Shown: positions 40,137 through 49,305 of the stretch, piece after piece | Layout: each line of letters begins with the position of its first letter | Numbering within the stretch: the first letter of the stretch is position 1 | Source of the DNA: Helicostylum pulchrum | Taxonomy: Eukaryota > Mucoromycota > Mucoromycetes > Mucorales > Mucoraceae | Length of the DNA stretch: 51,721 bases | NCBI GenBank assembly: GCA_025677825.1 | Contig: JAIXMO010000099.1 | Span: forward strand, 1-51,721 | Direction of reading: 5' to 3' | Position numbers and translations under genes: made by a program | The notes under the pieces: model-generated | Database searches by the model: none | What the model was told of the DNA's origin: nothing | Seen by the model: only the letters and a program-made list of their open reading frames with translations

Positions 40137-41257
40137 TTAGGGTTGGGTTTCTTGTGTAACATAGATGGATTGAAGTGTGTTACCGTTACTAGCAGCCCAT
40201 TCCAACTTCTTTGCGGTTCTACAAACATACACACATCAAAAATAAGTATATACAAACAGTAAAAAAATAAATATCTTTTTTACCCAGATTCAATATCATA
40301 AGCCCAAGCATGAACAGTTAACTTTTGACCATTTTGCCAGGCGTTTTGTACAATGGTAGAATGACAAACGTTTTCAGCAGAATTGATGACATTTAATTCA
40401 ATCAATTTATGAAGACGTACTGTGTTATCTTCAATCGCCTCTAATTCTCTTTTATGAACTATACAAAAAAATTAGGGTTAGATTTCTCTCACGGACATGT
40501 AAAAAAAAAAAAAAAGTCACAATCTTTACGTCTGTAAACATCTTTAATATTTCTAAGCCAATTATCAATAAGACCGTATTGACCATGTCCATGCGCTGCA
40601 CCTACACCACCACAGTTATAGTGACCTATTAAAAACAAATATATTAATAACCCGAATCCTGTTTAAAATTAATTTATATAAACTGTACCACAAACGATGA
40701 TATGTTCTACTTTTAATACCTCGACAGCGTATTGTAACACAGAAAGACAATTAAGATCTGAGTGACTTACTACATTTGCAATATTTCTATGTACAAACAC
40801 TTCACCAGGGCCAAGTTGTAAAATTGAATTCTAGAATTGCATCATTTTTTTAGTACAAAAAAAAAAAAAAAAAAAAAAAAATTCCCCCAAATTTACTCAC
40901 GGCTGGTACACGAGAGTCGGAACAACCTAACGGGAAAAAAAAAATAGTGTTTAGTGCTTACTTTTACTTGATTCTGTTTTTTGATATTTTACCAATCCAG
41001 AGAATTTTAGGTTGCTGCATAGTTGCAATTCTCTTGAAGAAATTAGGGTCTTCTTCCAAGATTGATTCGGCCCAGAGTTTGTTCTTTGCTAATAAACCAT
41101 CTAAATCAATATCATTGACATCAAATTTACTAGTATTGCTAGTAGGGAAGACAGATTGATTGACAAGTCCTAAACAAGCAGAAAGAGGGAGATTAATTAC
41201 TACTATAACTGTTATATTTGCATCATAAAACATACTATTGAAGCGTTCGTCGGGCAT
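40137..41257 (-). CDS. Beta-class carbonic anhydrase
   Basis: Seven exons: 41257-41236, 41169-40993, 40926-40901, 40830-40689, 40625-40530, 40458-40284 and 40218-40137, totalling 720 nt and 239 residues. The enzyme interconverts CO2 and bicarbonate. The zinc and active-site residues are visible: Cys and the Asp-Arg dyad in GCSDSRVPA (about residues 67-75), and His and Cys in CGHYNCGG (about 122-129). [14 protein letters not shown] and [19 protein letters not shown] are further family hallmarks. Two exons are very short (22 and 26 nt). No N-terminal targeting signal is obvious, so a cytosolic form is likely. Together with pyruvate carboxylase 8 kb away, which uses bicarbonate, this is a functional though not operonic association. 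Confidence 0.95.
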
Positions 41258-41471
41258 TGTATATGTAAAAAAGATAAATAAATAAAAAGTGTAGAGAAAA
41301 AAAAGAAAGAAAAAAAATTTTTTTTAGGACCTTTTTATTAATATTTTTTTTTTTTGGGGGGGAGACAGGTATCCTGCTTATAAAAAGCTATTTAACTCCG
41401 GCGATCTTTAGTGTTTTATAAGATGTGTAACTTTTTTGTTGTTGCAATAAACAGGTGCCTTTGATCAGCTG

Positions 41472-42701
41472 TTACAGGTCCTCGAAAAAGTGGCCACGTG
41501 TCTTTGGTCGCTTTGTCAAGGGTTTATCCCAATGGTCATGGTTATTGGAGTCATCCAGGTCATGTTTCCTTGAATTTTGCTCAAACAGAAACTGTATATT
41601 CCAGAATCGAAGTTGTAAATCATGACCACAACTCGCTAAATAGTTTGTATGGTTCATTTTTACAGATTCTATAGGGAAATCCTGCCCATGATCACCTAAT
41701 ATGCCTTCAAACTTTTGTGGCGAAATAGAGATAAACCTTAATAATCCATCACTTGCTCCAGTACATATTGCGTTTTCGTCTAGCTTACATATAGAATCAA
41801 CCGAACTAGGATGTCCTATCCATTTTGTTGTCTTGTTCCAGTCATTCCAATCCCACATGTACAGCGCTCCACTTTGTGATCCCGCAATTACCTTTGATCC
41901 GTCGTTTACTATAGTCATGGATAATAGTTCATCATCTATTTCGTCCGTTAGTTTAACCTTTTGGTTTATTTGTCTCGTGTCATGAATTGAAAGTAGTCCA
42001 TCTCCACTAGTCACTAGTAGACTCGATTTACAGTAATTCATATCAGATATAAAGTCGTTGTGTTCCTTATACTCTGCAATTGATTTACATGTTCTCATAT
42101 CCCAAATCTTTTTTTTTTTTTTTTAGTACATTATCCTTTTTTTTTGTTTCAGGGTGAATGTTATGTTTTACCTTTACAATCCCTTCATCATCTCCTGTTG
42201 CGGTTAAATGCGTATCTAGCTTACATATTTTATTAATAGCATACCTATATAAAAACGGTTTAATATATGCAAATCACACACACGCACAGTTAATTTATAG
42301 GGCAGGTTACTTGTGTGCTTTGGGTATCTTGTATAATAATCGGCCTGTTGAAACGTCCAGCGCTTGAATTGATTTATCTCTTGATATAGACATTAAATGT
42401 GCTCCGTCGTTGGTAAACTCTACACCTCTGCAAGATTTTTTCGATACTTGTGTAGACCAAGCTAACTGATTACTCTCAATGCCATAATTAAAACTGGGAT
42501 GAAAAAAAAAAAAAAAAAAAAGTTTCATTGAGTTGTTTTGGTTGCATTATGTTTTAAAAAAAAAAGTATATTTGTGTACCATTGCACCTGTCCATTAATA
42601 AGACCAACAGCTACTATGTCGTTTGAAGGGTGAAAAGAAAAGTCGAATATATGTTCTTTAAAAGTTATTGGTTCAGGTTGAGAATCCTCTACTATTGACA
42701 T
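41472..42701 (-). CDS. JIP5: WD-repeat protein of the Jip5/WDR55 family
   Basis: Four exons, 42701-42580, 42493-42311, 42244-42172 and 42107-41472, total 1017 nt and 337 residues. About six WD-like blades are visible: IFDFSFHPSNDIVAVGLING, RGVEFTNDGAHLMSISRDKS, HLTATGDDEGIVKIWDMRTC, LLVTSGDGLLSIHDTR, VIAGSQSGALYMWDWNDWNK and ICTGASDGLLRFISI, then LASCGHDLQLRFWNI. The order and length match Jip5/WDR55, a nucleolar protein needed for rRNA processing and 60S assembly. The C-terminus is charged (KRPKTRGHFFEDL). The last intron ends in a run of about 17 A residues before AG, with TACTAA just upstream. Confidence 0.88.
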
Positions 42702-42935
42702 TGTTATTTTTTACGCACACAAAAAAATTATGAACTAAATAGTATTTTTTTGTAACAATTTTTATTTTTTGTCGCCTGTTAAATTAAAAAAAGATAAAAA
42801 TTACAGATCTACAGCCATTGTATCACTTGCAAGTGTGTATTTTAGATAAGGAATATTAAAAAGATAGAAAAGGCTGAACCCAGGGCCTTTTTCTTTTTTA
42901 AGAAGAGGGTAAGGGAACAACTTTTCGTGTGAGAA

Positions 42936-43754
42936 CTAGGACCATTTACCAAAAAAGGTTCCATACTTTTTCTTTTTTGGTATGTCGCCTTCATCTAGTA
43001 TTGCGTTCCCATTATCGTCTACTTCCGTTATAATAGGTGGGACAGTGTGATTCACTTGATGCACAGGAACTGTCGGTTGTGCATTGTTGCTTGTACTACC
43101 TCCGACATCATCAGCACTACGTAATTTGCCATCTAGTAAAGGAGAAATGTGTTCACCTTTCTCCAAACGAAGTTCGTCTCTTCTTCTTAAAATCAAATAT
43201 TCCTCCAACAACATTGCGTTACGCCAGTTACACTTGAACAAAATATCAAGAATATCTCCTGCAATAGGTGTTAAACCCACCTAAAATAAATAATTAGAGT
43301 ATTATCCCCCAAAAACAACAACAACAGTTACCATAAAATCAATAAATACGTTCATCATCATTTTAGCGATTAGTTCCTTTGGCAAATTAGCTTGACAAGC
43401 AGTTCTAACCAACTGCAAAGAAAAGGCGGTACCAATCACGTCGCCAATACCAGGGATCAAGCCAACAATACCGTCCAAACCAATACTAAAACAGCAGCAA
43501 TGAAACCCTTTATCCAGATACCAAGCCCTGTTTTTTACCTTTAAAAGAACCTTTCGGTCGTGCTTACTTAACAGCATATCAGGTGTGAATACTTTATCTC
43601 GTCTCCACCAATGGTGCTGTTGTTTGGCGGCTGCTTCTTGTGTAGCGGCAATCACCTCGGCATCTGTTTCATATCTTGGTTTGTTGCTGTGGATCCGATC
43701 TGATGCTTTTCCAAGTACCTTTTTCTTGGCGTAGTTTGTAGCTGCCACTTGCAT
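42936..43754 (-). CDS. DUF4112 membrane-associated protein
   Basis: Two exons, 43754-43332 and 43280-42936, total 768 nt and 255 residues. The DUF4112 core spans about residues 70-170: AWYLDKGFHCCCFSIGLDG, IVGLIPGIGDVIGTAFSLQ, LIAKMMMNVFIDFM, and after the intron VGLTPIAGDILDILFKCNWR NAMLLEEY. The two hydrophobic GLIPGIGD / GLTPIAGD segments are the signature of the family, a small membrane-embedded module of unknown biochemical role found in bacteria and fungi. A basic N-terminus and a polar C-terminal tail flank it. A possible intron inside the WYLDKGFHCC segment is rejected because that segment is part of the domain. Confidence 0.88.
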
Positions 43755-43886
43755 CTTTTTTTTACTAACTGTATGAATATATAAAGAGAAAAAGAAAAAG
43801 AGAGAGTAAAAAAAAAAAAAAAAGAGGCGTTTTGAAACAGGAAAATGTAGATCCCTTTTTTATTGTTGTGTTAGAATGACGTAACT

Positions 43887-44531
43887 CTAATAAAACTCGG
43901 GTTTCTTCACGTTTACTCCATATTCAGCTAAAGCAGAAGACAAATCATCCATATTTAAAACAATCTTCTTTTCCTAAAATAATCATTTGAGAACGTCATA
44001 CTTTCAAAAAAAAAAAAAAAAAGCTGTCATAATTTACCTTGCTTGCTTTGTTGGTAGGACGAGTACTGGATTGCTTTACCTTGTTATATTGAAATGCATC
44101 CGTAGCTATATCAGCAACAAATTTTTGTGCAGCTAACGCAAACAGTTTTTTACTAAAAAAAAAAAAAAAGAAAAAAAAAAGATTTCCAAGTTAACATAAG
44201 TTAGCGTAGCTTTTGGGTTTTATTCTGTACTTTACATGCGTACGTCGTCACAGTCAAAACCTGTTTTATTTAAATAATAATCGATAACAGCGTCAGGTAT
44301 CTAAGTGTGTTTTTTTTTTTACATTAGCCAACAAAAAAAAAAAATGAGACAAGTGTAAGGTTATAATGGCAGTACAATAGCTTTGTAATTATCCATGGTC
44401 ATTAACAACTCTGCCATTTCCTTTTCTTTATCAACTTGTGATGATTTTTCTGTAGGTGTCGAAGGTGGTGAATTGGAAACTACCGTTCCTTGGCTATCCA
44501 TAGGTTGTGAATCCATATTTTCTTGATTCAT
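43887..44531 (-). CDS. TAF10: TAF10 subunit of TFIID and SAGA
   Basis: Four exons, 44531-44376, 44300-44236, 44152-44038 and 43973-43887, total 423 nt and 140 residues. The histone-fold TAF10 domain covers most of the protein: ELLMTMDNYKAIIPDAVIDY, YLNKTGFDCDDVRIKKLFAL, AAQKFVADIATDAFQY, and the closing EKKIVLNMDDLSSALAEYGV NVKKPEF. TAF10 is a shared nuclear subunit of TFIID and the SAGA histone acetyltransferase complex. The N-terminal 35 residues are polar and disordered. The gene is divergent from GCN3, with only 158 bp between start codons. Confidence 0.95.
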
Positions 44532-44616
44532 ATTATCGCGATAAAATAAAGAAGAGAAAAGATACGAAAAAAAACAAGTGGTATTTTTTTTACCTGCTAA
44601 ACCGGTCACAGTAGAG

Positions 44617-44647
<31 letters not shown>

Positions 44648-44689
44648 GGTTTCTTTTTCATTACCCTTTTCTTTTTATCAATAGACAAA
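44532..44689. promoter_or_regulatory. Bidirectional promoter TAF10 / GCN3 with poly(dA:dT) tract
   Basis: A 158-bp interval separates the two divergent start codons. It carries a 27-nt A run at about 44621-44647. Poly(dA:dT) tracts exclude nucleosomes in fungal promoters, so this run may be the shared nucleosome-free element. No TATA box is visible. Confidence 0.6.
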
Positions 44690-46046
44690 ATGGCTAATCA
44701 ATACGATGTTGTTACAGCATACCAAACCTCTTTAAACGATAGCGTAAAATAATTGAATTCAACAAGTTTATGCGTGTGCGCTTAGAAGCTGATCAATTTT
44801 TTTTTTTTTAGGAATTATCTACACCTGTTGCTATTTTCAAGGCCTTGACAGATTTTGTTCGACACAGCACAGGTAAAACCACAGAAAGAAAAAAGGGGTA
44901 GCAAAAGTTTTTTTTAACGAAAAAAGATATATGCAGCACCTACCATGTCAGAGTTTATGCAAACTTTAGAAAAGGCAGCTCAATCCATTCGTCAAGAACC
45001 TCAAGTCATGTCTAAAGAAAAGCCCAAGAACCAACACAAGGCCACTATTGCCATTCTTGCTGGTGTTGATTTATTTATGAGATTTGTTACAAGAAACTCT
45101 CATGACTTTTCTGTAAGTTTATAATGTACCTTTTTTTTGTTGTTGTTACTAAACTAAAAAAAAATAAAAAAAAAAAAGCTCTCAGAAGAAGCTGGTAGTT
45201 TTGAAGATTTTAAAGAAAATTTATTATCAAGAGCTTCATTGATTTTAGAAAAGGCTTCTTGTGCTCGTGAAAAGGCTGCTGCTATTGGAGCGCAATTCAT
45301 TAACGATAACGCAGTGGTTTTGGTTCAAGGGTATTCTCGTGTCATTATGAGTGTATTGTATCATGCGGCTAATGTTCAACACAAGCGATTCAAGGTTTAT
45401 GTTACTGAAGGCAGACCTAACAGCGACGGGTAAGCTTAAAGAAGAAGAAAAAAAAAAAAGAGTTGTAAAAAAAATACTAACAAGATAAAAAAAAAAAAAG
45501 TATCCAAGCAGTGGCTGCGTTAAGAAAGGCAGGTATCCCTTGTAGATGCGTATTAGATTCTGCTGTTGGATATATTATGGACAAGGTAGATATGGTATTT
45601 GTTGGAGCAGAAGGAGTAGTTGAAAATGGCGGTATTGTCAACAAAATTGGTACCTTTCAAATTTCTCTAGTTGCTAAAGCATTAGGCAAACCTGTTTATG
45701 CTGTTGCAGAAAGGTAAACAAAAAAAAAACAAAAAAAAAGAGAATACCACCCCCAAACCCCCTTTTTCCGCTTATTAATTAACATTATTATAGTTATAAA
45801 TTTGTTCGTGTGTATCCTTTAAACCAATATGATATTCCTTCGGAAACACCCGAGATTGTTACATTTACCTCTAGAAGAAGAAAATCGTTTAGCGCTACAG
45901 CTGATGCAGAGTCAGTAGAAGAATTGGCTTTATCTAACCCTTCAGTGGATTATACTCCACCTCAATATATTACTTTGCTTTTAACTGATTTAGGTGTCTT
46001 GACTCCTTCCGGTGTCTCTGATGAATTAATTAAACTTTACGTTTAA
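44690..46046 (+). CDS. GCN3: Translation initiation factor eIF2B alpha subunit (Gcn3)
   Basis: Six exons: 44690-44743, 44812-44872, 44937-45112, 45179-45429, 45501-45713 and 45794-46046, totalling 1008 nt and 335 residues. Characteristic stretches are [95 protein letters not shown] and [22 protein letters not shown] ends. These define the regulatory alpha subunit of eIF2B, which senses phosphorylated eIF2 and slows guanine nucleotide exchange in amino-acid stress (general control). It is about 30 residues longer than yeast Gcn3, mainly from an insert near residue 285 ([17 protein letters not shown]). Introns 3 and 4 end in A tracts directly before AG. Confidence 0.95.
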
Positions 46047-46594
46047 AACAATGCAATAAAAAAATAAGGGTTTATAAAATACTCTTTTTTGTTACTGGTC
46101 CGTTTCTTTATTTTTTCCTTACAACTATTGTATGCAAACCTCTGCATTAACAAAAAAAAAAGTACCAATGGAAATATCCTTAGTGCACGCGCGCGCGTTT
46201 TTTTTTTAGCAACAAAAAATCTTATTATAGCTCAGATTTTTTTTTATTTATTTTTTTTTTTTCTTCTCTTTCTCTTCTTCTTCTTTTCTTTTGATTTTTA
46301 AACTCTTCTGAATGTCATTATAACATTTTATTGTTTAATTAATTATTTTATTTTATACCCAACTTTTTTTTTTCAACTTTTTTGCAAACAAACAAGATTG
46401 AAAGAAGCAAAAAATAACAAACAAGTAACATACCCCCATTAGAAAAAAAGGAAGAAATTCAAAATAGCTTCCCATTCCTTTTATAAATTATAACTTTCAT
46501 CTTGAAAAATAAAAATAAAAAAAGGTATTGTTTGCTTTAACACACATACACAAAAAAGAAAAAGGGGAACTAATTATATACAAAAGGGATTAGA
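46047..46594. other. Intergenic spacer
   Basis: Contains a short alternating CG island GCACGCGCGCGCG at about 46182-46197, unusual in this AT-rich DNA, and long T/C-rich stretches (46235-46300) that are probably the promoter and leader of the next gene. No coding frame. Confidence 0.45.
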
Positions 46595-48805
46595 ATGAAC
46601 TTATTACCACCCCAACCAACTGAATCTGTTTCCAGTACTACCGGAGACCTTTATGAACCACTGTACCAAATCCAAATACCGGATAAAGAACTTGGGTTAT
46701 TATTTTCTGTCCATGATACGCTCTCACTTGAAGACCTTGGGTATGAGTTCAAGCAGATTACGGATCGTATTATGCAGTGGTTAGAAGCAGCTCACATGAC
46801 TGCTTTTACAATCGAACAAAACGTAAAGAGACAGCAGCAGCTAGAAGATATCGAACCACTTTTATTATCCTGTCAAAGAATGGCACCACTTATTCCACTA
46901 TTGATCGAAATGAATGAAATCATTCATGATGATCCCACCGTCACAATCACTAAAATTCAATCAGAGTGGTCCGGTTTACAACATTTTATCTCCAGTGTGA
47001 AAAAGGCCTTGGAGGAATCAAATGAAAAGAACCTACTGCTGTCCCTCATGTCTAGTATCCTTTTTCAAATCGATGATTTATCCATCATGATATTTCAATA
47101 CCAAGAAAAGAGACATATTCAAGCTGTAACAGAAAAAGACGACCAGCCGCAAAAGGAAGACAGTATTTTGATTGATATAGATAATAGAGTTGGTCCGTTA
47201 TTTAATGATGTTGAAAAAGTGTATAACCGTATGACATCTGCTCCACCTGAAGACACTACGGGCCTTTTGATACGCAAGCACTTGATAGTGCAAGACCGGT
47301 GGGAAAGCTTACGTGTTGAAATCGATGAATTAAAAGTAGAGTTGAAAGAAGATAGATGGTTGATTGTATTTAAACAAGTGGCTGATCAAGTAGACGGTAT
47401 GATGGATGGATTAGATAAAACTGTTTCTCAATGCTATATGATGATACAACAAATAAAAGAAACTGGCTTATCTGCAAGTACTTCCTCTTCTACAAGCACA
47501 AGCACCAGTTCAAATAGTTCCGGTAATAACACCAACTCGGTTATGGATAAACTTCGCTCAGTTGAAAAGAATTTTGATGCCAAATACAAGTACTATACAC
47601 CCTCTATTGCAAAAATGTTGACAATGTTGGGTAATGGCATAGCTGCACGTGTATCTCGAAACGCTACTACTTTAAACCGTCATGAGAGCATGCTGGGACG
47701 TTGGAATCAACTTAAAATAACTATGGATAATCTTCGAAAGAAAGATTTACCAGATATATCAACAATAAGACCCACGAGTCCTGCTACTACGGTATGTTGG
47801 TCACGACTTAGTGATAGAAGTGATAATAGTAACTTTTTGATGAAGAGTCCTGAACCTACTACAGCCGAAAGATCAAGAAGTCCCTATGTTTCGTCAGTTG
47901 CATCATCGTCACCTATACCATTTAATATGATGGATGAATATCACCGAAAGACACCTACTACGCCAAGTAAAAGAGACCATCATTTATGGCAATCGAGTAA
48001 ATCGCCTAGTCCTGTCTATGGCAGATCACAACAAATGAGTCCATTATCCCGTGAGAAAAGAAGTAACCTTGTACCTAGTACATCTGATACGTTTAAAAAG
48101 TCATCTGTTGTATACAAAACAAATATTGAAGAAGATGAAGATGATGATGAATTTGAAATCTCAACAAGTGATTTTAGAAGACAACAACAACAACATCAAC
48201 AGCCTATTGCGACACCTACTTTTAGATCGAAAAGTAGTTTATCGACTAGTACAAGATCAATGACACCAAATGCAAGACGGTGTGGTACTCCTTCCATGAT
48301 ACCTAGACCAAAGACGCCAACTGCTTCTTCTCTTATACCAAGACCCAAGACGCCATCTTATAGAGCTGGTTCTCCATCTTTTAGAGCTGGATCTCCACGT
48401 ATTGGTGGTGGTAGTGGAGGTGGAGGTGGAGGTGGTGGACCTAGAATAGGCTCCCCCATGATCAAACGATCTCATCATCAGCAACAACAACAACAACAAT
48501 CAGGTAAATACCGACCGAATGTAAAAGATCCTCTTGATAAAGAAATTGGATTTATAATCAATTCTAGTCCAGTACCTATACAATGCCAAAAAGCTGCAGG
48601 CCCGCACGAAGGAAGATATTACTTTGGGAATGAATTAACACCATCGCTGGGAGGTGGTAAAAAAATTTATACCTGTAAATTAATGACCTATGATAATAAT
48701 AGAAGTTCTTCTCCAAAAAGTAATAAGGTTTTAATAAGAGTAGGTGGTGGATGGCAAGGTTTAGACATTTTCTTATTAGAGCATATGAACTTGATGGGCG
48801 GATAA
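46595..48805 (+). CDS. GAS2-domain, Kar9-like microtubule-associated protein with SxIP motifs
   Basis: A single exon of 2211 nt encodes 736 residues, the longest uninterrupted frame in the window. The N-terminal 300 residues are helical and spectrin-like (LGYEFKQITDRIMQWLEA, DRWESLRVEIDELKVELKED), resembling the Kar9 N-terminal region. A Ser/Thr/Pro-rich basic middle contains two SxIP EB1-binding motifs (SMIPRPKTP and SLIPRPKTP, about residues 565-590) and a Gly/Pro repeat region. The C-terminal 90 residues form a GAS2-type microtubule-binding domain ending KVLIRVGGGWQGLDIFLLEH. The protein probably tracks microtubule plus ends with EB1 and links them to cortical transport, as Kar9 does with myosin. 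Domain recognition is strong for GAS2; the Kar9 relation is inference. Confidence 0.82.
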   Translation: MNLLPPQPTESVSSTTGDLYEPLYQIQIPDKELGLLFSVHDTLSLEDLGYEFKQITDRIMQWLEAAHMTAFTIEQNVKRQQQLEDIEPLLLSCQRMAPLIPLLIEMNEIIHDDPTVTITKIQSEWSGLQHFISSVKKALEESNEKNLLLSLMSSILFQIDDLSIMIFQYQEKRHIQAVTEKDDQPQKEDSILIDIDNRVGPLFNDVEKVYNRMTSAPPEDTTGLLIRKHLIVQDRWESLRVEIDELKVELKEDRWLIVFKQVADQVDGMMDGLDKTVSQCYMMIQQIKETGLSASTSSSTSTSTSSNSSGNNTNSVMDKLRSVEKNFDAKYKYYTPSIAKMLTMLGNGIAARVSRNATTLNRHESMLGRWNQLKITMDNLRKKDLPDISTIRPTSPATTVCWSRLSDRSDNSNFLMKSPEPTTAERSRSPYVSSVASSSPIPFNMMDEYHRKTPTTPSKRDHHLWQSSKSPSPVYGRSQQMSPLSREKRSNLVPSTSDTFKKSSVVYKTNIEEDEDDDEFEISTSDFRRQQQQHQQPIATPTFRSKSSLSTSTRSMTPNARRCGTPSMIPRPKTPTASSLIPRPKTPSYRAGSPSFRAGSPRIGGGSGGGGGGGGPRIGSPMIKRSHHQQQQQQQSGKYRPNVKDPLDKEIGFIINSSPVPIQCQKAAGPHEGRYYFGNELTPSLGGGKKIYTCKLMTYDNNRSSSPKSNKVLIRVGGGWQGLDIFLLEHMNLMGG

Positions 48806-49305
48806 ACCTTTTTTTTTAATAAACTTTCTTTTTTTTTTTTTAAGCAGCCGATTTTTAGATAAGCTAAAACTAAAAAAAATTGGGGGGTGCTTTACCTTTT
48901 TATCTAAACGTACTAAAGAAGATGTTGTATCGTAATACAAGGAAAAAAAAAAAAAAAAAAAAAAAAGACGGGGAAATATCTTTTGGGGAAACTTTTTTTT
49001 ATAATCGGAGAACAAAGGGTTACAGCAAAAGGACAAGCTTCTTTTTTATAAAAGCAGTACATATGATGACACATGAAATCAGCATGAATACACTGCACCG
49101 GGAACAAGAGGATAAAGGCCTGAGAAAAAAATGTTGTATCTGGGTTTATTAAGGTTTTTTTTTTTTTTTTTGCGTATATAAAGCCCATCAATTATTTCCA
49201 ACCTTCTTTTTTTTTTTTTTTTTTTCCCCTTTACAAACCCTTTGTATTTTTCTCAGTTATCCCCTTTTTTTTTTTAAACAAAAAAAAGTAGAAATATATT
49301 AAGAG
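48806..49305. other. Intergenic spacer, promoter of pyruvate carboxylase
   Basis: About 500 bp with many A/T homopolymers (A24 at about 48943-48966, T runs at 49154-49171 and 49206-49225). Overlapping open frames on both strands are artefacts of these runs. The right end holds the pyruvate carboxylase TATA box and leader. Confidence 0.5.
49175..49183 (+). promoter_or_regulatory. TATA box of pyruvate carboxylase gene
   Basis: TATATAAAG lies about 125 bp upstream of ATG 49306, just after an 18-nt T run. TATA plus poly-T is a common arrangement in highly expressed fungal metabolic genes. Confidence 0.55.

Noticed and set aside
43498..43552. A possible intron GTAAAAAACAG...TTTTAG inside the DUF4112 gene
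   Set aside because: The segment is open in frame and encodes AWYLDKGFHC, part of the DUF4112 domain, so it is exon.
48880..49191. Overlapping 86-92 codon frames on both strands before pyruvate carboxylase
   Set aside because: Composition is dominated by Lys or Phe runs from poly-A/T tracts; this is promoter sequence.
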